64,000 nt of DNA from Corynebacterium sp. SCR221107 (lineage in GTDB: Bacteria > Actinomycetota > Actinomycetes > Mycobacteriales > Mycobacteriaceae), in contig NZ_CP115670.1 in assembly GCF_027886475.1 (NCBI RefSeq), positions 806,001 through 870,000 on the forward strand, written 5' to 3'. This document shows positions 55,563 to 64,000 of this stretch, piece after piece. The number at the start of each line of letters is the position of its first letter. The first letter of the stretch is position 1. The notes under the pieces were generated by a model. The model worked only from the letters and a program-made list of their open reading frames with translations. It ran no database searches and had not been told where the DNA came from. The position numbers and the translations under genes were made by a program.

Positions 55563-56024
55563 ATGCTCGAAAACATCGGCGGGATCCCCGCCCACCCACT
55601 GTTCGTCCACCTGGCCGTCGTCGCCATTCCGGTGGCGGCCATTGTCTTCATCGTCTCCATCTTCCGTCCGGCCACGATGACCTGGTGGTGGACCAATGTC
55701 AGCCTCGCGGTAGTTTCCTTCTTTGCTCTCATCCTCGCCCGCTCTACCGGTGAGGGGCTGTTGTCCGCCCAGGGATTTAGTGAGGAGGACCCGGGTCCCA
55801 TCGCCGACCACGCCATGTATGCGAACTACATGACTGGAGCCGTCATTGTCCTGGTTGCCTGTGTTCTGGTGGCAGCATTCCTGCCGCGTTTCTGGAAGAA
55901 CGAGTCGGGCGCCGCCACCGTCGTTCGTGTGCTTCATGTCGTAGGTGCCATCGCCGCGGTGGCTGTGGTGATTACTGCCGTCATGACCGGCCACGAAGGA
56001 GCAGTTCAAGTCTGGAGCAACTAG
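55563..56024 (+). CDS. DUF2231-like four-helix membrane protein
   Basis: A 153-residue membrane protein that begins MLENIGGIPAHPLFVHLAVVAIPVAA, the typical opening of DUF2231 proteins (HPxxVH with pairs of His), and has a second conserved patch TGHEGA near the end. Four helices are visible. The conserved His residues suggest heme or metal binding, but this has not been settled for the family. It is preceded by 337 bases without a gene (55226-55562). Confidence 0.78.
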   Translation: MLENIGGIPAHPLFVHLAVVAIPVAAIVFIVSIFRPATMTWWWTNVSLAVVSFFALILARSTGEGLLSAQGFSEEDPGPIADHAMYANYMTGAVIVLVACVLVAAFLPRFWKNESGAATVVRVLHVVGAIAAVAVVITAVMTGHEGAVQVWSN

Positions 56025-56393
56025 CTTGACCTAGCGTAGTCCCAGCCTTCCGGCCGCCCTCACCGAGGAGGGAGGCTGGAATTCTGCCTTTTGGGAGGGA
56101 AAGGGCAGTGCCGTGGAGCGGAGCGGGGTGCAAAAGAGGACGGTTCAGTCTCCCAGGGGAGCGCATACTATCGCGACCCGTGGAAAGAGGGGCTGACTGC
56201 CACCCTAAATGGTGTGATAGTGGTGGGTGGATGTGGTTTTCCCCCTCCACTCGCCGTTGGTGTTCTAAGTTTTAAACATGCGCTAAAGTGACCTGCGCGA
56301 CACATTGAAAAAGGCGACAGGCGTGGTCTCCGGGAACGTCTCGCGGCTGACCATGAGCAAAGAAATGACACCACTTCACACAGCAAAGGGGCT
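56025..56393. other. Leader region of ppc
   Basis: No gene is evident. A stem CCAGCCTTCC/GGAGGCTGG (about 56042-56080), 18-27 bases after the stop of the preceding gene, may end its transcript. The remainder presumably holds the ppc promoter. Confidence 0.4.
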
Positions 56394-59063
56394 ATGACGG
56401 TGAGCAATGCAGATCAGGTTCGGGAAGACATTCGTCTATTGGGCCGGGTGCTGGGCAAGGTCATCGCCCAGCAAGAAGGCGAAGATGTCTTTGACCTGGT
56501 GGAGTCCACCCGTCGAATGGCCTTCGACATCGCCCACGGCGACGCCCGCCCGCAGGACCTCATGGACATCTTCCGCGACCTTGATATCACCAAGACCAAC
56601 CTGGTCGCACGTTCCTTTTGCTACTTCGCGCTGATCGCCAATCTCGCCGAGGACCTCGATGATGAATCGGTAGAGGCGCCGGTGAGCCTGCGCAAGACCT
56701 TCGCCAAGCTCAAGGATGCCGGGGTGACCGGTGCCCAGGCCGCGGCGGTGATCCGAGGCGCCCAGGTGGCGCCGGTGTTGACCGCGCACCCCACCGAAAC
56801 CCGGCGTCGCACGGTGTTCGACACCCAAAACCGCATCAAGGAGTTGTTGAAGGAGGCGCACCGCGGCGGGGACATGGAGCGCATCGAAAAGGAGATGTAC
56901 CTGCGCATTACCTTGCTGTGGCAGACCGCGCTCATCCGCATCGCCCGCCCCACCTTGGAAGACGAGGTCGACGTGGGACTGCGCTACTACAAGCTCTCCC
57001 TTCTCGACCAGGTGCCAGCCTTAAACCGGGCGATCCGCCACAATATGCGCGACACCTTCGGCATGCAGCTTGCCGACGTCCCCGTGGTGCGCCCCGGCTC
57101 GTGGATCGGCGGTGACCATGACGGTAACCCCTACGTCAACGCCGATACCGTCACCTACGCCACCCGCAAGGCGGCAAAGACCGTCCTGCGCTTCTACGAG
57201 GATGAGCTTGGCGAGCTCGAGCGGGAGCTGAGCCTGTCCGATCGCTACTCCTCCTGCTCCAAGGAGCTGTTGGAGCTGGCCGAGGCCGCCCACAACGACT
57301 GGGAATCGCGGGTGGACGAGCCCTATCGCCGCGCGATCTACGGCATCCGGAATCGCATCCGGGCCACCCTGGCGCAGCTGGAGAAAAGCCCCTCGCGCAA
57401 GCTGCCTAAGCATGCGGTTTCTGCCTATGATTCGCCGAAGGAGTTTCGCCATGATCTCGACATCATCGACCGCTCCCTGCGCCAGTTCAATGACGACGTC
57501 ATCGCCGACGATCGCTTGGCGCGCATCCGCTCGGCGGTGACCACCTTCGGCTTCCACCTCTACACCCTCGATCTGCGCCAGAACTCCGAGTCCTTCGAAA
57601 ATGTGCTCACCGAGATCTTCGCCGTTGCCGGCAAGGTCGACGATTACCGCGGCTTGGGCGAGGACGCCAAGGTGTCCTTGCTTGTCGACGAGCTGCGCAC
57701 CCCACGCCCCCTGCTATTCCCGGACGCGGAACCGATGAGCGCGGATACGGAAAAGGAGCTCGGCATCTTCCGTGCGGCGGCGCGCGCCGTGAAGCTATTC
57801 GGCCCGCAGTCGGTGTCCCACTGCATTATCTCGATGACCGGCACGGTCTCCGACATCTTGGAGCCGATGGTGTTGCTCAAGGAGGTAGGCCTAGGCAAGG
57901 TCGATGTGGTGCCGCTGTTTGAGACCATCGATGATCTCAAGGCGGGCGCCGGAATCCTCGAGAAGCTGTGGGCGGTGCCCTTCTACCGCGAGCATCTGCG
58001 CCGACGCGGGGATGTCCAAGAGGTCATGCTCGGCTACTCCGACTCCAACAAGGACGGTGGCTACCTGCAGGCAAACTGGGCGCTCTACGACGCCGAGCTG
58101 GCCCTAGTGGAGGTGTGCAAGAAGCACGGCATCGAGCTGCGGCTGGCACATGGCCGCGGTGGCGCCGTCGGCCGCGGCGGCGGTCCCACCTATGACGCCA
58201 TCCTGGCCCAGCCCAAGGGGGCGGTATCGGGTTCGGTGCGCATCACCGAGCAAGGCGAGGTCATCTCCGCCAAGTATGGCGCCCCGGAGACCGCCCGTCG
58301 GCACCTAGAAGCCTTCGTCTCCGGCGCGCTGGTGGCATCGCTAACAGACACCGAGCCGATCGCCGACCCGGATGCCGCCTACGCCATCATGCGTGAGCTG
58401 TCCGATCTTTCCGGGGCGAAGTATAAGCAGCTCATCGGCGACCCCGGCTTCATTGAATACTTCACCCAGTCCACCCCGCTGCACGAGATCGGGGAGCTCA
58501 ACCTTGGCTCGCGCCCAGCGGCGCGCAAGCAGACGACCGCGATCTCGGACCTGCGCGCCATCCCGTGGGTGCTGTCCTGGTCGCAGTCGCGCACCAACGT
58601 CCCCGGATGGTTCGGGGTGGGATCGGCCGTTACTGCCTGGGCCGGCGATGACGAGGAACGCTTAGAGCAGCTGCGTGGCCTATATAAGACGTGGCCGTTT
58701 TTCCGCTCGGTGATCTCCAACATGGCCCAGGTGATGGCTAAGGCGGAGATCGGGCTCGCGCGCCTGTACGCGAACCTGGTCGATGACAAGGAGATCGCCG
58801 ATCGCATCTACACCCTCATCGCCGAAGAGTTCGAACTGACCCAGAAGGTGTACACGCTGATCACCGGAAACGAGGAGCTCACTGCGGAAAACCAGCGTCA
58901 GGCCCGCTCGCTCAAGCGTCGTTACCCCTACCTCCTGCCGTTGAATGCCATCCAGCTGGAGCTGCTGCGCCGCTACCGCGCGGGTGATGATTCCTTCCTC
59001 GTGTCCAAGACGATCCAGGTCACCATGAACGGTCTTGCCACCGCGTTGCGCAACGCGGGCTAA
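56394..59063 (+). CDS. ppc: Phosphoenolpyruvate carboxylase
   Basis: An 889-residue PEP carboxylase that fixes bicarbonate to form oxaloacetate, the main anaplerotic step in corynebacteria. The catalytic His132 is in TAHPTETRRR and the conserved Lys553 in GYSDSNKDGG. The glycine loop HGRGGAVGRGGGP and the C-terminal QVTMNGLATALRNAG are as in C. glutamicum PEPC, which is about 30 residues longer. A GCTTGCCGACG word lies at 57068-57078. It is followed by tcdA. Confidence 0.97.
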   Translation: MTVSNADQVREDIRLLGRVLGKVIAQQEGEDVFDLVESTRRMAFDIAHGDARPQDLMDIFRDLDITKTNLVARSFCYFALIANLAEDLDDESVEAPVSLRKTFAKLKDAGVTGAQAAAVIRGAQVAPVLTAHPTETRRRTVFDTQNRIKELLKEAHRGGDMERIEKEMYLRITLLWQTALIRIARPTLEDEVDVGLRYYKLSLLDQVPALNRAIRHNMRDTFGMQLADVPVVRPGSWIGGDHDGNPYVNADTVTYATRKAAKTVLRFYEDELGELERELSLSDRYSSCSKELLELAEAAHNDWESRVDEPYRRAIYGIRNRIRATLAQLEKSPSRKLPKHAVSAYDSPKEFRHDLDIIDRSLRQFNDDVIADDRLARIRSAVTTFGFHLYTLDLRQNSESFENVLTEIFAVAGKVDDYRGLGEDAKVSLLVDELRTPRPLLFPDAEPMSADTEKELGIFRAAARAVKLFGPQSVSHCIISMTGTVSDILEPMVLLKEVGLGKVDVVPLFETIDDLKAGAGILEKLWAVPFYREHLRRRGDVQEVMLGYSDSNKDGGYLQANWALYDAELALVEVCKKHGIELRLAHGRGGAVGRGGGPTYDAILAQPKGAVSGSVRITEQGEVISAKYGAPETARRHLEAFVSGALVASLTDTEPIADPDAAYAIMRELSDLSGAKYKQLIGDPGFIEYFTQSTPLHEIGELNLGSRPAARKQTTAISDLRAIPWVLSWSQSRTNVPGWFGVGSAVTAWAGDDEERLEQLRGLYKTWPFFRSVISNMAQVMAKAEIGLARLYANLVDDKEIADRIYTLIAEEFELTQKVYTLITGNEELTAENQRQARSLKRRYPYLLPLNAIQLELLRRYRAGDDSFLVSKTIQVTMNGLATALRNAG

Positions 59064-59157
59064 TCATCCGGTTATAATGACGTGTTTTGATTTGACCGAT
59101 CCGGCGTGGGCAGGGCAGTATGTCCGCCCCGCGCCTTCTTACGGGAGGCACGCTCTC

Positions 59158-59958
59158 ATGGCACCACGCAGCGAAAGACTCGCCCGGCTTTTCCTTCTTC
59201 TCGGCGACGACGGGCTAGACCGGCTCGCCGATTCCACAGTCATGGTGATTGGCCTGGGCGGGGTGGGCTCAGCGTGCGCGGAGGCACTCGCACGCGGCGG
59301 CGTGGGTTCGCTGATCCTGCTGGACGGCGACGTCGTCGAGGAATCCAACATGAATCGCCAGGCGCTGGCCTTTACCGCCACCCTCGGCATGAAAAAGACC
59401 GAGGCCATGACCACGATGGTCCACGAGATCAACCCGGATTGCACGGTCACCGCCCGCTTCGGCTTCCTGACCCCGGACAACGTCGAGGAGGTCTTGAAGT
59501 CCTTCCCGCAGCCCGACTACGTCCTCGACTGCATCGACACCGTCACCCAGAAGCTGGCGATCGCGAAGTGGTGTGCTGACAATGGGGTACGCCACCTCAG
59601 CTCCATGGGGGCTGCCAATCGCCTCGATCCGACCCAGCTTGAGTTTGCCAACATCCGCAAGACCAAGATCTGCCCGATGGCCAGGGTCGTGCGCCTGGAA
59701 TGCAAGGCCCAACGGATCAAGGGCGTGGAGGTCTTATACTCCACCGAGATCCCGCAGAAGCCGGGCAAGCCGGGCGCGCGCACGAAAGGGGAGTCCTTGG
59801 GGTCGATGAGCTACATGCCGCCGATAATGGGCCAAATGCTGGCTGGGAAGGTTATCCGCCGCCTGTCCGGCCTGGAGCCGCTGCCGCGCCCGCCGCGCCG
59901 CTTCCGCACCCGCGAGCAGGCACTCGCGCTTGAGGCGAGCAATGCGCAGCTTGCTTGA
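59158..59958 (+). CDS. tcdA: tRNA threonylcarbamoyladenosine dehydratase TcdA
   Basis: A 266-residue E1/ThiF-type enzyme that cyclises t6A to ct6A in ANN-decoding tRNAs. It has the nucleotide-binding motif VIGLGGVGSACAEALARGG, the Asp-Asp-Arg-Gln region LLDGDVVEESNMNRQAL and DCIDTVTQKLA. The start at 59158 is preceded by GGGAGG. An earlier ATG at 59077 overlaps TATAAT (59072-59077), a promoter-like box, so it is unlikely. The end overlaps the next gene by 17 bases. Confidence 0.88.
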   Translation: MAPRSERLARLFLLLGDDGLDRLADSTVMVIGLGGVGSACAEALARGGVGSLILLDGDVVEESNMNRQALAFTATLGMKKTEAMTTMVHEINPDCTVTARFGFLTPDNVEEVLKSFPQPDYVLDCIDTVTQKLAIAKWCADNGVRHLSSMGAANRLDPTQLEFANIRKTKICPMARVVRLECKAQRIKGVEVLYSTEIPQKPGKPGARTKGESLGSMSYMPPIMGQMLAGKVIRRLSGLEPLPRPPRRFRTREQALALEASNAQLA

Positions 59959-60685
59959 TACCCATTTTCACCTCGACTTCGTCGACGATCCCGCGCGTTT
60001 GATTGCCTTGCTTTCCGACGCCAAGGTGGCGATCATCGCGCAAACACTGCTGCCCTCGGCCTACCAAGCGCAAAGGGACGGGTATGACGATCGGAACGAC
60101 ACCCGCCTTGCGCTGGGTTTTCACCCGTGGGAAATCGTCGATGACGATCAGGTGGCCCGCGAGCTTGAGGTCTTCGACACGCAGGTAGCTACCACCTCAT
60201 TCATCGGGGAGGTAGGCCTTGATTTCGCCCCCAGACACCTCGAAAACAAGAAGCGACAGGTCCAGGTCTTTACCCATATCCTTGGCCGTGCCACAGCAGG
60301 CCACGTACTGTCCATCCACGCCGTACGATCCGCAGGGGCCGTGGTGGATCTCATCGAAGAAACCGCGACGCAGGCCACCGCCGTTATCCACTGGTTTTCC
60401 GGCACGAGCGACGAGCTTACCCGCCTCATGCGCGCCGGGGGATACATCTCCGTGAACCCGCGCATGCTGGAGACCAAGCGGGGGCGCGCCTTCATCCGCC
60501 AGGTGCCTGCCGAACGGCTCCTGCTGGAGACGGATTTCCCCGCCACCCGGGGCGCGGATGCCGCAGACACCGCCGCCGCTACCATCGGGGCGCTTAATGG
60601 GCTCTACCAGGCCATTACGCAGCTGCGTGGCGAGGACATCGGGGAGATCCTCACCGCTACCCAGCACAGGCTTTTCGGGATCTAG
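59942..60685 (+). CDS. TatD-family deoxyribonuclease/metallohydrolase
   Basis: A 247-residue metal-dependent hydrolase. The metal ligands are visible: His8/His10 in DTHFHLDF, Glu in IGEVGLDF, His in SIHAVR, His in VIHWFSG, Asp in LLLETDFPA. Relatives act as 3'-5' exonucleases or in DNA repair. The ATG at 59942 has GAGG seven bases ahead and lies inside the tcdA end, so translation is coupled. It carries a GCTTTCCGACG word at 60010-60020. Confidence 0.88.
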   Translation: MRSLLDTHFHLDFVDDPARLIALLSDAKVAIIAQTLLPSAYQAQRDGYDDRNDTRLALGFHPWEIVDDDQVARELEVFDTQVATTSFIGEVGLDFAPRHLENKKRQVQVFTHILGRATAGHVLSIHAVRSAGAVVDLIEETATQATAVIHWFSGTSDELTRLMRAGGYISVNPRMLETKRGRAFIRQVPAERLLLETDFPATRGADAADTAAATIGALNGLYQAITQLRGEDIGEILTATQHRLFGI

Positions 60686-60686
60686 G

Positions 60687-60725
60687 CGGGACTACGTTTT
60701 CCGGCCACGTGCCTTCGCAGTCCCG
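60687..60725. terminator. Hairpin between convergent tatD and the ParA gene
   Basis: CGGGACT (60687-60693) pairs with AGTCCCG (60719-60725) around a 25-base loop, two bases after the TatD stop. It may end both convergent transcripts; no clear U-run. Confidence 0.45.
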
Positions 60726-60810
60726 ACCCCTCGCCACGTAGCTGTATCCCGGTAAAGCATCCGCGCCATTTTCGACGTCTGTGTCCACGTCCTGGATCAC
60801 CGCCGCCTCA

Positions 60811-61965
60811 TCACACGTTCTCGCGGGTTACCGGGTCAGACGAGGACCCCTCCAAACCCGCAGCGCCAAAAGCGGTGGCTTCCTCGGCCGTGCGGAAGCG
60901 GGTGAGTACTTCCTTCGCTAGGGCGTGGATGTTGGAGACGTAGTTGTCGCGCTGGTTGAGCTGGGTGCCGCGCACCCCGTCGGCGGAGGTAAGCGCTGCG
61001 ATGGGGGAGTGGACGTCTTGTGCGGTGGCGGGCATGGAGTGCATCTGCGGGACGAAGCCGATGAGGTAATCATCGAGCTCGTAGCCCAGGCTGCGCCCGA
61101 TTCGGGCGGCCTCATCCGCAAACCGCCCCCGGAAGCGTTCGAAGGCGCCGATGAGCTGCTCTTGGCCGTTGGCCTTGCGCTTGACGTACTCCAGGTTGGT
61201 ATACCCCAGGTAGCGCAGCGCCCGCCCATCGCGTCCCGGCAGGCGCAGCGGCGCGAGCTTGCTTTCCATATCGAAGGCGTGGGCGCTCCACGCGGCGATG
61301 CAGCGCTCGGCTATCTCGCTGTACTCGGTCACCCACGCATCAAACCAGCGCGAGAGGTTGCCGAAGGCGTGGAAGGAAAACAGGTCCGTCGCCGTCGGGG
61401 TGACGAAGGCGTCACAGCCCAACAACACCGTGCGGTTAAAGGGGCCGAGGCTGGGGCCGACGTCGAAGAAGATGACGTCGTAAAGGTCGCGCTGCTCGAC
61501 GGCGTGCGCGAGCTGCCCGGCCCAATGGATGCGCCGGAAGTCGCCGGTCTTGCCGCCCTTGGCCGCCGACCACGCATCGCTCATCACGTCTTCGATCTGG
61601 GACAAAGCCGGGTGCCCGGGCACCACGTCGAGCTGGAAGCGCTCCGAGCGCACCGGGTAAAAGTCGGCGTCGATACTCGGTTCGCCCTCCATGAGCGGCA
61701 GGAAAAGCGACACCACGGTCTGACGCAGGGAACGTCGGAAAGCACTGTCGTCGGAAACCGAATCCTGCTCGTGGTAGCCATAAATGTTGGCTGTCTGCTC
61801 CTCGCTGAGCATGAGCTGGGTGGCGTTGCACTGCGGATCGCAATCGACGTACAACACGCGCAGGCCCGACAGTGCAAAGTAGTGCGCAACGTTGGTAGAC
61901 AGTGTGGTCTTGCCGACACCGCCCTTGTTATTAAAGAAGCTGATGGTATGAACGCGATGAGTCAT
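60811..61965 (-). CDS. Orphan ParA-type ATPase
   Basis: A 384-residue ATPase of the MinD/ParA group. The deviant Walker A is KGGVGKTT at residues 14-21, followed by LYVDCDPQCNATQLML and DVIFFDVGPSLGPFNRTVL. The protein is longer than chromosomal ParA (about 290-300 residues) because of a C-terminal extension. There is no ParB gene beside it. Plasmid-type and envelope-located ParA relatives of this length exist. A role in DNA or protein-complex positioning is possible. The start at 61965 has no clear ribosome site. A CGTCGGAAAGC word lies at 61733-61743. Confidence 0.82.
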   Translation of the reverse strand: MTHRVHTISFFNNKGGVGKTTLSTNVAHYFALSGLRVLYVDCDPQCNATQLMLSEEQTANIYGYHEQDSVSDDSAFRRSLRQTVVSLFLPLMEGEPSIDADFYPVRSERFQLDVVPGHPALSQIEDVMSDAWSAAKGGKTGDFRRIHWAGQLAHAVEQRDLYDVIFFDVGPSLGPFNRTVLLGCDAFVTPTATDLFSFHAFGNLSRWFDAWVTEYSEIAERCIAAWSAHAFDMESKLAPLRLPGRDGRALRYLGYTNLEYVKRKANGQEQLIGAFERFRGRFADEAARIGRSLGYELDDYLIGFVPQMHSMPATAQDVHSPIAALTSADGVRGTQLNQRDNYVSNIHALAKEVLTRFRTAEEATAFGAAGLEGSSSDPVTRENV

Positions 61966-62165
61966 GGAGGGTTCTTTTTCTTCTGTTCAGGAATCGTTGA
62001 AGGACAAGTCGAGGACTGACCTAAAACTCGTCGAGGGAAACTTGTAACAACATACTGTCGAAAGCATCCATCGCGCACGAGGCGGGTGGGGACCGGGTGG
62101 GGGAGAACAGGAGAAGAAGAAAGTGAAGACGAAAAGGAATAGCGACAAGGAAGAATCCTAGGCTC

Positions 62166-63071
62166 CTAGGTCGCCGACTGCTTGAGGACATGCCCCATGG
62201 CAACCGCCTCGACTCCGCGAATATCGAAGCCGGACAAGCTGTCGTAGAAGGCAGGCAAGTCGCTTGCATCGCTTAAGACTACGTTGGCATAGATCTGGGT
62301 GCTGCCGCTGGTAGCCGCGACAAACTTCGTCGCGTTAAGCGCACGCAGATGCTCGCCCAGTGCCACGACATGCCCCGGGGACACGCATAACCAGAGGCTG
62401 AAATCCCCGGTGCTTCCTAGTGCGGTGGGGGCGTAGACCGCCTCGTAGTACACAATGCCGGATCGAAGAAGCCGATTGCGATGCCGGGAGATGGTGGCTG
62501 CATCCACGCCGAGCCGCCGTGCGGCATCCACCGCGCTGATGCGTCCATCGTGAGCCAGGAGGGCGATGAGCCCCTCGTCGATGGCATCCAGAAACTCCGC
62601 GCCCTCGGTGGCACTTCCCGGCTGGCCCCACACCGACACCAACTGAGATACCTGGACGTCGCGCGCCGGGATTTGGGAATAGAGAAGGCCTAACACCTCG
62701 TGGTATTCCTCTGCGGCGGCCACCAGGCCGCAGTAGATCTCGGCGCGGTCGCGGGAAAGACGCACCCAGCGCGCGGAAGGTAGCTCAGCAAGCCTCACCC
62801 CGAGCGGGCCGAGCCTGGCCGGTGCGCCGACGGCGCGGGCGATGAAGGCGGTGCGGCCGCCGAAGCCGGGCTGGGTGCGCCCGACCACCCTCACGATTCC
62901 CGCCTGCGTGAGGGTTGCGTACCGTCGGGCGATGGTGCGTGGGCTTTGCCCGGTCATCGCCGCCCACTGGGCAAAGGTGGCGCCCGGATCCTTGACGATG
63001 GCATCGATGAGCGCGCGGTCGGCCGCCTCCAAGGGTCGTGCCTGATGCGAGCGAGGATTCCTGGGATTCAT
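62166..63071 (-). CDS. AsnC/Lrp-type regulator with two DNA-binding halves
   Basis: A 301-residue regulator. The first half begins with a winged helix-turn-helix (DRALIDAIVKDPGATFAQWAAMTGQSPRTIARRYATLTQAGIVRVVGR), and a second comes at about residues 165-205 (DEGLIALLAHDGRISAVDAARRLGVDAATISRHRNRLLRSGIV). A ligand-type half follows each. Such tandem AsnC proteins occur in actinobacteria. It is divergent from an MFS gene that is broken here, so it may have controlled an efflux or uptake pump. Confidence 0.85.
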   Translation of the reverse strand: MNPRNPRSHQARPLEAADRALIDAIVKDPGATFAQWAAMTGQSPRTIARRYATLTQAGIVRVVGRTQPGFGGRTAFIARAVGAPARLGPLGVRLAELPSARWVRLSRDRAEIYCGLVAAAEEYHEVLGLLYSQIPARDVQVSQLVSVWGQPGSATEGAEFLDAIDEGLIALLAHDGRISAVDAARRLGVDAATISRHRNRLLRSGIVYYEAVYAPTALGSTGDFSLWLCVSPGHVVALGEHLRALNATKFVAATSGSTQIYANVVLSDASDLPAFYDSLSGFDIRGVEAVAMGHVLKQSAT

Positions 63072-63238
63072 GCTTCTATCCTCCCAAAAGGCGCTGCAAT
63101 TTTGCCGGTTTCATGCAACTTGGTATCTTTCCGTGCACTCGCCTGCCTAAGGTGGCTGTCATTCACGCCACCCGCGCAGTGCACGAGAGCACAGATGAGT
63201 GCGGGGAAAAAGGACCATGGATGAGGAGAAACCAGCTT

Positions 63239-64000
63239 ATGAGCACCGGTGAAACCACACGACAACACGCTCCTATCGACCCACCGGCCACGGCCGAAAC
63301 GACCGGGCCGAGCGCCAACCCGCACGACACCTTGATGATCGCCACCGCGGCGTTTTCCTTCCTAGTGGTCACACTCTTGCAGTCCCTGGTGGTCCCGGCG
63401 ATTCCGCTTTTCCCGCTGATTCTTGCCACCAGCCCGACCGCGGTGTCCTAGCTTGTCACCACCACGCCGGTCTTTGGTCGCCTCGGTGACCTTCTGCCGC
63501 GGCGTCGGATGATGATGGCGGGCGACAATGGGACTCGTCTTTGTAAGCTCGGTCATCGCGCCGCTGGGCGGGATTACCACCGTTATCGTAAGCCGCGGGC
63601 TTCAGGGGATGGGCACCGCCTTGATTCCTATCGCCATGGCGCAGATGCGCCACAGCCTGCCCCACCGGCGCCTGCCGGGGGCTCTGGCGTTGCTGAGCGC
63701 CATGCTGGGCATCGGCGGGGGATTGGGCATCCCCGTCGGCGGAGTGCTTTTGTCCTGGCTTGGGTGGGAATCGATGTTCTGGTTCGCGGCCGTCATGTCC
63801 TTGATGGCGATCGCGGCGATCTGGGCTTCTATCCCGGCCGCGCCCGCGTCCGCACGCGGGCAGTTTGACGTCCCTGGGGCGCTGTTGCTCTCCTTGGGTC
63901 TCACAGCGTTGCTCACGGCGATCTCTCAAGGTGGCGCGTGGGGATGGGCGAGCCCTCTGACGCTGGGTTGCCTTGTTGCCGGGCTGACCGTGTTCGTGGC
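63239..64000 (+). pseudogene. Broken MFS (DHA2-like) transporter, cut by the window edge
   Basis: The gene starts at ATG 63239 and runs into helix one (LMIATAAFSFLVVTLLQSLVVPAIP). An in-frame TAG stands at 63449-63451, where relatives have Trp (TGG) (AVS*LVTTTPVFGRLGDLLPRRR). A frame change follows near 63515-63531, after which a second frame continues as GLVFVSSVIAPLGG and SLLSAMLGIGGGLGIPVGG to the window edge. One nonsense and one frameshift mark it as inactive, unless the assembly is wrong. The regulator gene next to it is intact. Confidence 0.82.

Noticed and set aside
336..61743. The dispersed word as a KOPS- or Chi-like polar sequence
   Set aside because: Orientation is nearly balanced (17 against 13) over 64 kb; such polar motifs should be strongly strand-biased.
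60925..62019. Forward frame of 364 codons opposite the ParA gene
   Set aside because: The reverse frame has a perfect deviant Walker A and family blocks; the forward one has none.
1..64000. CRISPR arrays, rRNA genes, complete insertion sequences, prophage structural genes
   Set aside because: None seen on either strand; the only mobile-type signals are the small inverted-repeat elements and gene remnants listed.

Overview
The window is chromosomal DNA of a Corynebacterium-type actinomycete. The evidence is the synteny hisN / inositol monophosphatase / prfB / ftsE / ftsX / smpB, the mycolata-type lipid cluster (FadE5-like, FadA, FabG4-like, HtdX-like), a corynebacterial PEP carboxylase, GC-rich codon use and several genes that look leaderless. 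I cannot name the species. A complete propionibacterial-type methylmalonyl-CoA carboxyltransferase operon is unusual for the best-studied corynebacteria and hints at a propionate-forming member of the genus.

Layout. 1-5.6 kb: a hydantoinase/oxoprolinase operon (hyuA-hyuB, reverse) divergent from a PucR/CdaR-type regulator. 5.6-10.3 kb: an AI-2E-type permease, a large FAD/Fe-S dehydrogenase and an MFS remnant. 10.4-12.3 kb: a decayed single-chain restriction-modification gene flanked by phased 10-bp repeats. 12.3-19.1 kb: a reverse operon (solute-binding lipoprotein, two permeases, double ATPase, carboxymuconolactone-decarboxylase-like protein, short-chain dehydrogenase), divergent from an FAD/NAD(P)-binding protein. 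21-25.7 kb: three DUF4190-type membrane proteins, a MerR remnant, a cation/proton antiporter and tRNA-Ala(CGC). 25.7-28.4 kb: a gene-poor stretch holding a small XRE-regulator/membrane-protein module with its own operator. 28.4-32.1 kb: the four-gene transcarboxylase operon. 32.2-38.4 kb: two divergent lipid-metabolism operons. 39.2-41.9 kb: a polar amino-acid ABC importer. 42.3-43.4 kb: a secreted serine protease. 43.8-46.3 kb: feoABC iron(II) uptake. 46.5-53.4 kb: the hisN-to-smpB core block, interrupted by an MFS gene. 53.6-60.7 kb: an AspT-family transporter, a DUF2231-like protein, ppc, tcdA and a TatD nuclease. 60.8-64 kb: an orphan ParA-type ATPase, a double-domain AsnC regulator and a broken MFS gene running off the edge.

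Metabolically, PEP carboxylase (PEP + bicarbonate to oxaloacetate) and the transcarboxylase (methylmalonyl-CoA + pyruvate to propionyl-CoA + oxaloacetate) converge on oxaloacetate. The beta-oxidation-like/FAS-II-like cluster handles acyl-CoAs.

The most striking signal is not a gene. A short word, GCTTNCCGACG (reverse complement CGTCGGNAAGC), occurs about 30 times in 64 kb against roughly 0.2 expected by chance. It lies in both orientations, about half in genes and half in the small intergenic fraction. In several places it forms inverted pairs or sits in hairpins next to stop codons. This is the distribution seen for DNA uptake sequences in Neisseria and Haemophilus. I report it as a candidate genome-wide recognition word of unknown function.
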